In this document: positions 1-16,260 of the stretch, one piece after another
Layout: each line of letters opens with the position of its first letter
How positions within the stretch are numbered: the stretch's first letter is position 1
From: Apostichopus japonicus
Lineage: Eukaryota; Echinodermata; Holothuroidea; Aspidochirotida; Stichopodidae
Assembly: GCF_037975245.1 (NCBI RefSeq)
Contig: NC_092579.1
Span: forward strand, 28,404,166 to 28,468,165
Direction: 5' to 3'
Length of the DNA stretch: 64,000 nucleotides
Translations under genes and position numbers: made by a program
The notes under the pieces: generated by a model
The model's input: only the letters and a program-made list of their open reading frames with translations
Told to the model about the DNA's origin: nothing
Databases searched by the model: none

Positions 1-496
1 CTAACTTCAGGTGATTATCTTTCCACTCCATTGGTGATGTCTTTGTTCAAACAGTTCAAATTCATCATCAAACCATGGAATGAAAAATTGTCCTTGTCAA
101 ACTTGTGATTATCAGTAAACATGTGGAAAATAGTGAACATTGTGTACCGAGAGGGGAGGAACTGGAACATAGAACAGTGCAAATGTCATAGACTAATGCA
201 GAATTTACATTATTAGTAAAAACGAGCATCATTCTGAATGCATTGCATTTCAATCAGGACAAGTCAACAAGTCAATAATAGAGAGGGAAGAAAGCAAACT
301 GCTGTTTGATTACAGTGATGACATCATACATGCAGCACTGTATGTTATCCGCCAACCAAGCTGTGTTTCCTTAATTCCGGAAGTACCATACTTAGAGCTC
401 TGCATGTGTCCTACATATATCCGACAAAACTATATAACAGTATCTTAGTATAACAACTGAAGTCTTGTAAGATGCTTTGATAAGGGGTTAATCAAC
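1..496. other. unannotated AT-rich DNA
   Basis: I see no gene, repeat or RNA signal here. The short open frames are interrupted and show no recognisable protein features. Confidence 0.6.
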
Positions 497-636
497 GGTC
501 TAGCGTGCGTTACTCACAGGATTAATGCACGATCGGGGGATAATGCAAGCGATGCACGAGGGCGGAGCTCGAGTGCATCCAGCGATAGCATTAACAACCG
601 GAGTGCATTAATCATGTGAGTAACGCACGCTAGACC
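497..636. repeat. 140-bp fold-back repeat (MITE-like)
   Basis: The two ends form an inverted repeat. The left arm begins GGTCTAGCGTGCGTTACTCA at 497 and the right arm, read on the minus strand from 636, begins with the same 20 bases. The arms match at 33 of 34 positions. A second, shorter inverted repeat (GATGCACGAG / CTCGAGTGCATC) lies at the centre, so the whole unit can fold into one hairpin. There is no coding capacity. No convincing target-site duplication is visible, so the superfamily is open. A non-autonomous DNA element is the likeliest explanation. Confidence 0.75.
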
Positions 637-744
637 ATTCATTCATACACTACCATTTGTGTGGGGGAAAAAATCATAAAACAAAACATTTTTGGTTACA
701 TATAACCAAAGATTTATTAAAGTGATGCCCCGTAATTTTACCAT

Positions 745-763
745 GCGTTACTCACAGGATTAA
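745..763 (+). repeat. partial copy of the fold-back repeat arm
   Basis: Nineteen bases (GCGTTACTCACAGGATTAA) are identical to part of the left arm of the fold-back repeat at 497-636. The copy is isolated, with no matching right arm nearby. It is probably a decayed second copy or a local duplicate. Confidence 0.55.
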
Positions 764-3700
764 CCACGGTCAGCTGACCTGAATGGACCAATAGGATTTA
801 GGAATCTTTACTAAGTATGAATGAATGATATTTAATATATAATTTATTTTTGTTCCTCACACACCAGTGACTGTCAAATATGTCTATTAAGAATGGCATT
901 AAACAATTTATCTAAACAATTAACTCAAAAAGATATGATTGATGGCTATTTCTGTCAGGTACATACTGCACGTTGTTTTTGGCCCCAAAGTTCTGACAAG
1001 CTAAACTTACTAAAGTTTCACAGAAACTGTCTTCCCAAAGCTTCACTCTGTCATTCTGACCTTCAGGCATGTCAGAGAAGTGTTCATCTTAAATAATTGC
1101 TCAGTCTCATCAAGGTAATGCATTGAGGGGCACAGCAGTAACTAACCACCAGTTCCAACATTAAGAGGGCTACACAAACCCAACCATTATCATTGGTCTA
1201 AGTGATACAGCAGGGAGTTTCCATAGCAACGCCTTGGATACAGATATTGTAACTGCGATGTGATGGAAAAAATTTCCCAAAACAGGAAAAATCTTATATG
1301 AAAGGTTTAATGGTCCTTAACACAAACTAGACTCTAAACACTTGATTACCTGTAAGTCTAAATATAACATCGAGACGCACTTGCTTTTACTTTTCAATGT
1401 TTTACGCTATAATTTGTCGTCTTATTTTCTGCAAGGGAGAAATGCTTGGAAGGGTGCAAATTGTAACAGTGCAGATTTCTTATGTAGATTGAGGGTTAGA
1501 ATTAATCAGTTATGTGTGAACGTTATTGTTCTCACTGTTGTGTTAACATCATTATTGTTGTTAAAAGTTATGTTTAGTTCAGGATACCAAAAAGTTCAAA
1601 CCCAATTTGAGAAGTTTAAGGTGCAGTCTTACGTGACTAACTGCAAAATACATTCCTTCTAGACTGTAAAAAAATTAAGCAAAGTTAACCTTCTATTATA
1701 AGCAACTTTTTTTTTATTTAATACCAAACCCACTGAGCAATCAAAAAGGTCAAGTTAGTGTACACAGTCTCCACTTTGAACTTTCAAATATCAAGTGTCC
1801 AATTTAAATGCCTACGCTTGACCATCTAAATAGGAAAACAAAGAAACAAGACAAAACAGAACAAAAGCCATTCCTAAACTGGGATGATAAAAAAAATTCT
1901 ACCTTTACAAAACAAGCAAATCTATTTATTTACCCAAAAAGAAAGAAGTGCTACATGTATGTAAACTTACCTTTGCTATTTGCTGATTAAACAGTAAAAT
2001 CAGAGATTTGTCAACATCACCCTGACCTAGGAGACGGCATTAAAGTTATACTGCATTGCACTGGTGAGTATAATGTATGTACAGTAGGATTGCATACTTA
2101 ACATGCAGGTATGCACTTATGAATGAATGGCAAAGGTTACTGTTGATACTGTAGGTCTATGGAAGCTTTCATGTTGTACTACTGTAGGTACAACTATTTC
2201 TAACAAGGCAACGTTACATTACCTACTGTACATATATGTTATATGAACACATTTATAACTGGTTACCCCTCAATTAATTAATTTATTTACTTACACGCCT
2301 ATCTTTCATAGATACGTAGCCCTCGTTAACAATCATTTCACATAAACAGTTCACATATATTTGGATCAGTCTCCTAACCTTCAACTAAGTGAGGGTTGTG
2401 TCCACAGTGTGGTTATACAGTTTTCTCAATCGACAAGTAAATTCCACAAAAGGAAACTTATTTCAATTTATAAATGCATACATAGTTTGCACTATTCCTG
2501 GTACAATTCTGGTGTCAAACTAAATTATCACATCCTGTCTTTAGTTACATATTTTTCCCCCTTTTAATAGACTATTAAAATATGGAGTTAATTTCAATAC
2601 AAAATGTAACTGTGACAAAGGAAAATATTTGTACTCTTACAAAACAATCATAACTGCACTCGGTTAACAATATTATTCGATAAATTAGCATAGATAATTT
2701 ATGCAAATTTTAAAACTATCACTTAAAACTGCAGGTGGGTAAACAATTGTCAAGTAAATTTGCCTTGAAGGGGATAATATAAACATGGATTTCATCTTAA
2801 ATGGGATGATATGGTGACATTACACTAGCAAGATATATGCTAAACCGGGAGAAAATGTTGAAATTGAAAACTTACTAAGTTTTCAGTATTTCTTTTCATT
2901 ATTTTCTAATTCACACATATAAGTTGTTTCTTAACTAAACTATTCTTTGGAAGACTCTCATAGAAAATCAAATTTTCCTTTTTGGGTGTTTAGCAAAGCA
3001 ATGTTCAATAGGATCCCTATCATTCTTTTCCAGATCAGCCTGACTACATTAGTTCCCCAAGGAACAAATTCAGTTTAGCTTAGTCTTTCCAGAGGACTAT
3101 ACCAATACCACCAGAACCCTGTCCATGTGCTGATCATTGGGGAAAGCCAGCTTAATTTACCAAACAATCTCATATCGATGAGTGTTCAGAAAGTTACAAG
3201 GCAGGCGTGTATGTTAGTCCCATTCATTCCTGCTCCCAGGACTGCCATGTTACCTCCCCATTAGACACAAGATTACCTCAACATCTGACCTCAAAAAGTC
3301 TATTTCGATAACAAACTGTCCACTCTAATTAGTCCTACATTTTAACATTTCAATAAATCACTGCAATTGGCAATACCTGTAGGCATAGATGAAACAAACA
3401 GAACTTTTACACAAACTTGGGTGAGGGTGGGTAGGGGGGGGGGGGGTAAAATGAGGGCTTAACAAGAAAATCTTGTTAATTCTTGAAAATTGTCTGTGGT
3501 ATCATTTCAACAGTGCATTCTGTTATATGATAAATTTTGAAGTTGAGTAAATATCACCGGTATTAAATGACCATTGTATCTAGTTCAGTGGCTACTATAC
3601 ATATTATTCAGTCAATAAACTGACCGTAGAAATCTTTGAATTGATACCCTAGCTTTCTACTGAAAACCTACGATGGACAGGCACTTTCTCGGTACCTGCT

Positions 3701-5181
3701 ACAGGGCCTGCAAAGAAGTTCATTAGAGTTTGTTTACTGCTATGAATGCCAGAGTATTTACAGTTTTAAATTTTTAATTGCTAAAAGATCTCACTTGTTT
3801 TTTTTCCCCCCTTCCTTTTCATTTCTGCAGGCACTTAACAGTCGTCAAAATACCTAGAAACAGGTAATTGAGAGGGTAATATCAGATCAATTTGCATAAT
3901 TTTCTAATAATGTTCTAGGGGATAGCAGTAACTATTTATAACTGTAAAAAAATGCTTATGGAACTTTATTTCCTTTTTCTGGGACATTCAAAGGGCCCAT
4001 TAACAGGATATTTCATTATTTTCCATACAATATCACTAGCTGTTGGATCATTACTGTACATCCTATTTATTTAAAAAGGACACTACAGACAGCTTAAGAA
4101 AAGTGTGGTCAGACTAGGATATGTGCTAAAGGGATTAGACGTGAGCAACTTAATCCAAATTAAGCTGTATCCATGAATGACAAGTGCTTGAAGAGAGTGT
4201 CATATAGTGTGTACCATAGCCTAGGGTGTACTAAACAGATAAAACAACAAAATGACCAACCACAATGTACCTGAGTGTACAGAGAAGTTTAACAATAGCA
4301 AACATGACAAAAAATTTAAACTCTTATGGCACTATGACTTGCATACAGTATGTACTATTCAATACCAAATACTCTTTTTACAGTCTCTCAAATACCTCAA
4401 CTTTTTGCACTTTTACCTTTTCTGAGGAAGACAATTTCAAAGCTTGCTTCTCAATGTCCCCATGAATCCTGGGGGAAGAGTAACATCTTAAAATGTAATC
4501 GATTTTACTAATGAAACCAAACAGCTGCTTAAACTTTAAAAGCTAACATGATGAAGAAGGGGATCTGAAAACATTGACAGTTCTTATTATTTATTACCTG
4601 AGTGACAGTTCTACCACACTGACAAGATGAGCAAATTTTATGTTTAACTTTGAAGGAAAATTTCTTTCTGTTTCATTAAAATCCTGTTTTAGTACAGCGT
4701 ATGTATGTTCACAAGCTCAATGTACAGTACACTACAGTATATTGTAAAACTCCCCTTTGGTACCTTTGATATGTTTGTTACTACGGAACAGGTACCTACA
4801 AGGTTACTAGAGAGAATACATTTTTTTAAAAAGACAACATTTTAGATGAAACAGTTACACAACATCACTGCATTGAATAATGCATAGTGTAAGTCAAGCT
4901 GTTTGAAGCTGGTAGATAATGGAACAAGGTTTGGTAATTTTAATGATGAAATGTCAACTAACTACTTTAACGTTTAGCTCAATGATGAGAAAAGGGTAGG
5001 TTAGAGTTTCACCGCTTGTACAGTAGTAATTCAATACTTGAATTGTTCTAACAGGCTGACAACACTAGAAAACCTACAGTACATAGATGTACTCAGCTGT
5101 TATCAAACTCCCCAGAAGAACTAAGAATTTATAACCAGCACATCTATGCGAAAGCCCTTTGTGTCAATACAGGATATACAT
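764..5181. other. gene-free AT-rich stretch
   Basis: No supported gene. The stretch includes a long G run near 3,436 and scattered 'gtacagta' words. The open frames (for example 1342-1662 and 4265-4465) have no recognisable motif and biased low-complexity composition. It could be intron or untranslated sequence of a gene outside the window. Confidence 0.5.
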
Positions 5182-5408
5182 TTCACAAACTCATTCTACA
5201 GTGATGTCTTTGAAAAAGATGACTGGATTGAAATAAGGTAAACTTAAAGGAATATATGCCACAATTTGCGTCAAACACTTACTTCCTGCAACATGAAGTA
5301 CAGTACATGTTTTCAGAAACTCATTCTAAAGGTTATTAATACCAGTGATGTGTTGGCAAAAGATGACTAGGATTGAACTAGGATGAACTTAAAGGAATAT
5401 ACCACAAT
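5182..5408. repeat. imperfect tandem duplication, two copies
   Basis: Copy 1 (about 5182-5265) and copy 2 (about 5311-5408) share the ordered blocks 'aaactcattcta', 'cagtgatgt', 'aaaagatgact', 'ggattgaa' and 'aacttaaaggaatat'. Small insertions separate the blocks. This is an old local duplication of non-coding DNA. Confidence 0.7.
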
Positions 5409-6465
5409 GTTAGAACCATATATAAATGATAATTGCTAAAATGGATGATTAAATGTAGGTGATATTTGTTTTGCTACAGTATATAGGCTTTTGTATAAAG
5501 CAATACCAGGATAGGTCATGTTGAAAAAAAAACATTCAGCTGAAAATGTTTTGGTCATTATAACTTAAAACCATCATAAAACACAACATATTCTTAAAAA
5601 AGAAATATTAATCATATACCTTGAATTCAGAGTAAACTGACAGAGCTAACCGAGCATTCCAAGCGTATCTCTTCAAGGACAAATTTACAACAATATTATA
5701 AAAGCAAAGAATAGTTTTGCTTTGGAAAAAGAAACTGTGCCATGATGACAACACAGACTACCCAGTGCTGTGGTCTATTTTCTGACAAAATTGGTGAACT
5801 TCAAAGAACTGAAATCTAGAGCTACAGTACTGTACATTAGCAGCAAAACTTCTTGTCTTTGTTATCACACTTTCTGTCAACAAAATGTCCATCTTATTGA
5901 AGTGAAATAATAATAGAGCTCTGTGCAATTTATTCAATTGTTTGAGGGTATTAATACATCTTACTCTCTTAAACCCTCTTACCCTTATACTGTATATTAG
6001 TTTCTGTTTCATTTTCTTTTAATTTAGAAAATAATATTTCTTTTTGAAGAGTAACAATCCTATTCATAGGGGAAATGGAGCCCTTGACAATGGAAATTTC
6101 CTTTCTACAAGCAATCCTTCACATTAAAGGAAATGAAAAAGAAAGCATACCTATACTGAAGAAAGTCAAAGGTTAAGTGAACAATTTAGTAAAAGACCTA
6201 TCTTGTCTATCAGTTTCTCTTTACACAATATCAAGGAATGTTGCTATCAATGTTAATCATAAGTTCTCCAAAGCCAAACAAGATATTATTTTGCCTTTAG
6301 TGTGATACTATCAGCAAGAAATGGGGTGAGAGAAAGCAAACACTTATATTTACAGACGATTAATCTTCTTTTTTTTAACTTGTACAGTACATAGTTTTCA
6401 TAAAGCTGATGTGATTGATACTTTTCTAGTTTCCCTAGTTGGCTGATTTAAATCACTCATTTATT
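5409..6465. other. gene-free AT-rich stretch
   Basis: Nothing supported. The minus-strand open frame at 5758-6012 shows no recognisable domain and is not called. Confidence 0.5.
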
Positions 6466-6914
6466 TTTAGAAAATTCATTGATTTATTTTACAGCTTTGA
6501 ATCTTTTACACATCTGGTAAAAAAAATGAAGCAAATGAGAACAGAAATTACTTTCTCAGATCTTCATTTAACACAAGTTAAAAACAGAAAAGCAGATTGG
6601 TAAAAGAAGTGATACCACTCCATGAAAATCTTTCTTTCCAATAAAGATACTAGTTGGAAGACCAGCACATATAGAACACTCCTCTCGTTTAGCTTTAGAA
6701 AAATCATTTATTTAAAACACAGATTTGAATCTTTTACACATCTGGTAAAAAAAAATTAAGCAAATGAGAACAGAAATTACTTTCTCAGATCTTTCATTTT
6801 ACACAGATTAAAAAATTTGCAGATTGGTAAAAGAAGTGATTAATACCACTCAATGCAAATCTTCCTCTCCATTGAAGATACTAGTTGGAAGACCAGCACA
6901 TACTATAGAACACT
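6466..6914. repeat. tandem duplication of about 215 bp
   Basis: Copy 1 (6466-6680) and copy 2 (6694-6914) run in parallel almost end to end. Shared blocks include 'gaatcttttacacatctggt', 'gagaacagaaattactttct', 'cagattggtaaaagaagtga' and 'gatactagttggaagaccag'. The copies differ by small indels and substitutions, so the duplication is not recent. No coding potential is evident. A 13-bp spacer separates the copies. Confidence 0.9.
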
Positions 6915-9900
6915 TTCCAGTAACCCTCCTCCCACTCCCCAGACACTATAATATACAACTACTAAGATCACCAAGAAGCTCATGAAGAGGGAGAGGAAGA
7001 AGAAAGAGCATCATATTAGCAATAACAAAGTGAACAACTTAGATCCCTTCACCTCAGTAAGAGTGGCAAGAACCTAAGTAACGAAAGAAAGGGCAGGTGC
7101 AACTGATATTCCTCATAAGGAAAGGGAACTTATTTTCTACTTCTAGAAGTTCTGTGAGCAAGCAAATCTTCAACCTTTGACACACAGAAAAATAATTTCC
7201 TCACCTATAAATGATTTTGTTTAAAGTATTTTGGCTTTGCTCACCAAAAGAAGTAATGAGATCCTTTTCTATAATTTGTTCCTGTCCCCTCCCCCTCAAC
7301 CCCTCCCTATCCTTCCCCTCTCATTCTTTCCTCATGCACCTATACCATTAGTTCATAATTTTGTTGTAAAGTTTTGTTTTTTCAAGTTTGAGCACATCTC
7401 TGTCTTGAAATAAACAATCTAGTTTATACTCATAGTCATTTTATGACAGAGAGCTTCCTTAATGAAAACCCAACCACCTTTATGACTCTGTTGGTAGATT
7501 GACATTTAATCCATTTTTTTTTGCAACCTAATCTGAATAAGTAGGTCAACGTTAAAGTAAGAGGAAGGAGGGAATAATGACGACATTGAGCACTAGGCTA
7601 GATTAAAGTTAGCCTACTGAGAAAACTACCTAACTTAAGACTGAATGTCATCACAGTGGTTAGGCCTACAAATTGTACAATATTATAATTACTGAAATAT
7701 AGTGCTTGTCACAGTATCAGCCTGTCTGATTAAGCCCTCAGAAAGTTCTTATATAGGAGCAGCTAAGCTGTGTAGCTGCCTACTGTTAACAGTCAGTAAA
7801 GAGCAAGGCGAGAATTATTTGGGTGTGTCTGAAATGAAAACGCCCTAACGTTAGGACTTCTAAGGCGACCCCGTCCCGCCCACGTACCCTGTGCAGACTA
7901 CACAATAACATACAGCAAGCAAAGCCTTTCAGGGGTTTACATACCGTCTGCCGACTTTCGTACACATCACATGCTATTACTAGGCTACCCTAAAGTAAGC
8001 TAATGTTATGTATGGGTTCTGCGAATCTCGAACCAGTCCTTTAAAAAGTATATGGGCAAAGAGCGCCTTAACAACTACAGAAACAAATCTTTCTGCAGGA
8101 ATATTATTTATTGCAAAAGCCTAAGGTATTTAATTGAAACTTAGTTAACATTACCGTTATCGTTCAGCCGTCAGCTTTATCAAAGTTCTTCGACTGAATT
8201 TCGGTCTCAAGTTCTGCAGGTGACTTGAGTAATCAACGTGTCCAGAACTTGAGACTTCGGAATTGCTAGTTCGTCACGGTTCGCTAGTTGCCGCAGTTGA
8301 TGTGACGAATGACTGGAGAAAGGGATAGACTATACACACATCAAGAAAATGTACACAGACAAACAACAAAATGAGATCAATAGGAAACAACAATAGGCTT
8401 TGACACACATACCCTTCCCTTGGTTTACAGTTATTTAATGAATGTATCTTAACCTGAACCCATATGAGATTGGAATAACGTTTGTTTATACATTTTTTTT
8501 AAACTATAGAGTTACAATTTTTATTATTATCAGGTGAATTCCAAAATTTGACTCCGGAAGTAGAAATGAAAAGTTGTTATGACATAATGTCATTTATTTT
8601 TTTATATATATATTTTTTGGGGGTTTTGTGTTACATCTGTAATTTGATACTAAAGAGAAAAAATTTTGCAAGGAAGGTGGCAATGACATGTGATAAGCTT
8701 TAAACATAAATACATATGTGCTAAACTCAATAATTGAGGTTCCTCTTTCTTTCTTTAGAAATGGTCTGGCTTCTTTTCTATGCAAGAATGTTTGTTTTAT
8801 GGATATTAAGATGGCTCAGATGGGACCAAAAAAATACGAATATTTATACCAAAATTACTCCTTTTTCTAAATACTTCGATATTTTATTGTTTCATCTAAA
8901 TAAAATCAACAACTTGAAGGCATTGTGATCTTGCGAGATATATGAAACGACGAACTGATCATTTTGGTTGCCTGGCACTATTTTTTCCTAAAACAGAGGC
9001 TTGAGATGATTTAGAACTGCCGTGGAGTGTATCCCTACTTGACAAGGTTAGAGGGCAGAAAGACACCCCTAGACCCCCATTCCACACCCGACCACCACCC
9101 CTGTTCCTGGTGCTAATGTTCCGTTACTTCGTTTCATCAATTGTCTAACCGAAATCACTGGCTGTATAGATTTGCGCAATATCTGGATAAGTAATACTAA
9201 AACTAGCGCATCAATGATGAGTTCACAACGTTCCATACCTTCTGTGTATTATTAATGATGTCAGAGACACCGGGAACCCGATAATAGATAATCACCATCT
9301 AAGACAACACAAAATATAGATCTGTTATGTACTTATATAGTCAACGCGATCGAAAATTAAATTATCCTTTACTTCTTGTGTTTCCGTCCATGTAATATCT
9401 TGTTTGTTTAACAATTTTTACGTACATCCCGGTAATTCCAGTACCATATCTTTCACGGAATGTTCCTAATCTCACTATTTTTGTTTTACTCTTTAGTAAG
9501 CTTTATTTATCGTAATCGATGAAATAAATTCATGAAGCTGTGACGGGTTGAATGTAGGCCTACATTTCAGTGATCAAGGTTTTTTTTTTTTAGAATTTTT
9601 GTTTTTTAGGTATAGGTTTAAGATTATGTGTACGGTGACCTTGCAAAAATAACATACATATATAACAAAGATTTTTTTTAAATGTTTTGTACAATCGGTA
9701 TGCCTATCAAGTTATTCGCAGATTTACAGGTAAACAGCCTTCAGCCTTATATACGTAAGAGGAAGGCGGGAGTAGGCCTGCCGAGAAGGTCAGGCGATAC
9801 AGACCCGTAGTCAATTATGCTGCCTGAGGCAAATGGGATATAAATATATTTTCACTTTAATGAGATACTGAAGGATATATACCTCAAATATTGGGCCAAA

Positions 9901-10205
9901 GAGGATCATGAATGAGGTGACACTGTCTTTCCGAAAAGCAAGAGAAAGTATGCTACTTTTCACATCAGGGAGCCTATATATACTCACACGCATACAATCT
10001 AATGGAACGTCACTATGCATCTTTGGATTATCCAGTGTTACCAAGGTAACTAGTTATTTTTCGTCACATTCAAACATCACTTGACGCACAAATGAAGAAT
10101 CGTTCCTATATTTGGGTCATCCGTAGACTCTTCTGATTTACTTTTCAGTTTAAAATACCAGATAAAACCTAAGAAGCTTTGTGATTCTATAAAGAGAATA
10201 CATCA
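6915..10205. other. gene-free stretch with a CpG-richer island-like part
   Basis: Between about 7,800 and 8,330 the DNA is richer in G, C and CpG than its surroundings, with 'cgccctaacg' and 'ccccgtcccgcccacgtacc'. This could mark the 5' end of an unseen gene, but no start codon with a convincing exon can be tied to it. A 12-bp perfect inverted repeat (TCTCAAGTTCTG at 8205-8216, complement at 8243-8254) lies in this part. Confidence 0.35.
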
Positions 10206-10363
10206 ACTTTATGCAAGGACTCAACTCGAGCCCGAACTCCAGACACGTGTACTTTAGGAATAAGAATGACTCCAGTCGAAGTTCTGGATTCGAGTCCCCT
10301 AAATTAAGGGGTTCTGTCATTTATTGGGTCATGTTAATTCAGGTGGTCCCCTAACTTAAGGGG
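10206..10363. repeat. cluster of short inverted repeats
   Basis: An ACTCGA...GAACT..CAGAC block near 10,206 is mirrored by its approximate complement near 10,275-10,297. Two near-palindromes then follow, CCCCTAAATTAAGGGG (10296-10311) and CCCCTAACTTAAGGGG (10348-10363), which differ at one base. They look like remnants of a small palindromic repeat. The function is unknown. Confidence 0.5.
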
Positions 10364-12171
10364 TCCCCTTATTGATAAGTGTCATCACTTTTTATACTCA
10401 ACGGACATTCGGTGAATTGCTGTTCTTGAATAACCTTGCAAATAAATACTTTTTAATATAGGCCTATAATATCTAAACTCAAAACATTCTGCATTCACTC
10501 TGTTGTCGATAAACCAGAACCGGTACAGACAGGAGTGGAGGCTGGGTAGGGGGAGAGGGGGGTCAGACATGTGCACTAGATTCTTAATTATCTTTGAGAC
10601 TATGCTAGTGATACGTCACTCCCCATCTCTATGGTAACAAGCGAAACGTTTGAAATCAGTGACATTCAATTTCAGAGGGACATAATATACATATGCAGGT
10701 AGTGGAGTAGGCTAAAACTCATACCTTTATTAAGATGTTCAAACCATGCCGTGAAGGGCGGGTTGGAATCGTTGATATTCACAAGATTTCAAAGGTGGGT
10801 GGGGGGACTAAATTTCCCCTCCGACCTGCTGATTTCGATAAGGACATCAACCATTATGTGAGGGCGTCCTCGGCCCGGAGGAGTGGTCTAACTTTTCTCC
10901 GACTGAATGTCATAGAAACCCCGACCAACTGAAAGTTTACTACAACGACTGACGAAGAGTGCTGGGTTCCAACTCCCACCCCCCCCACCCCACGCAGAAA
11001 AATATCTTAACAGACCTCAGTGTGACCGGAACATGAATAATGTCACAAGTTTCAGGGATGTCACAAGCTGTTAGCTGATTCATTTGTTGTATTACCAAAT
11101 AGACACATGACCTATGTTTATTGAAATATTGTTCGGCGGTAAACAGCCTCATCACATGCATCTATTGTTAAATTCTGTGGAGAGAGGTAGGGGGGAGTTC
11201 GACCGAGGAGGAACATGGTAACATTGTTACGTTAACACGTTGTAAACAGTCACATAAGTTGCATGCTGAAACAATCTGCTATCTTGTAGGCAACATTAAC
11301 AAAACTAATTGTACAACATGGAAGTTTCGCAAAAGTAGGGATGAGCAGATATATCACATCATGCAGCTCTTGTTAAAGTACAGCTGTAACTAAACTTTGA
11401 AGCTGGGCTGTAGACATACATGCCGACTCCCCGAAATCTGTTTCTCCTTGATCCGAACAAAGTCAGATTCAAAGTCACCCTTCGGTGTCTCCAGCGATTG
11501 TCCATTGGAGACCTTTAACCTTAGTTGAAAAAGGCAAGGATCTTAAAACAGCAACCTACAGTTATTTGAGTTGACCTATTAATGTTCGAAAATGTTACCA
11601 AAGCTAGAGAACATTACCCTCATGAAGATTGAAGCTTGTTTTTTCTGGAATGTAATCTTATGATTTTTTAAGGCAAACGATATCATGGAAAATTAAAACC
11701 AAGAATCCAACTTCAATTTATCAGCATCGCTCTGCCATCACTCGTCTCCTCTTTTTTACCTTCTTTTTTATTGGGAAAGAGAAAGAGAGATATGTAACGG
11801 AATTGTTAAAACTTTATATTTTTCTTCAAAATATAATCTTCCGAACGAGTGAGCTAGCGGATCATATTTATAAATAAATAGAAGTTGACGGCTACTGTTT
11901 GTAATCTTTAAACCCGTAGCTGGAAATAAATCTCAGACAGAATGACTCGTCAGAAAATCCTATGAGAATTAACCAAGACAAAGTTTCAATCGGATGTGTT
12001 AGTAAACACATTAACGTCAGTAAAACTTGCCAATCTTCTTCCCTTTTGTCAAAAGTACTTTAACCAAAGAGTACAAACGCTTGAGGAAAGAAAGTTTAGC
12101 TGATTTCCTAAGTGAGCAGAAAACTCGCGATAGTAAAAAATACAAGTGGGATGATAATATGTATATATTCA
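10364..12171. other. gene-free stretch
   Basis: No supported gene. The plus-strand frame 10735-10932 has fairly even composition but no recognisable family and no clear splice context, so it is not called. Confidence 0.4.
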
Positions 12172-12174
12172 TAC

Positions 12175-12269
<95 letters not shown>

Positions 12270-12285
12270 TATACACATATATATA
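12172..12285. repeat. (TA)n microsatellite
   Basis: A long TA dinucleotide array, with 'acatatatatacacat' interruptions at its right end. The isoleucine-tyrosine open frames across it are artefacts of the repeat. Confidence 0.97.
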
Positions 12286-16228
<3,943 letters not shown>

Positions 16229-16260
16229 TATAAATACCCAGAGATAACATTTTCAACTGA
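16229..16260 (+). promoter_or_regulatory. candidate TATA core promoter
   Basis: TATAAATA at 16229-16236 sits in the near-palindrome GGGTATAAATACCC. A TCAACT initiator-like word lies 25-26 bases downstream (about 16253-16258), a normal metazoan spacing. No coding exon could be tied to it. A GTAAGT donor-like word follows at 16561, and another stands at about 17,319. TATA-like words are frequent in AT-rich DNA, so this is only a candidate. Confidence 0.25.
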
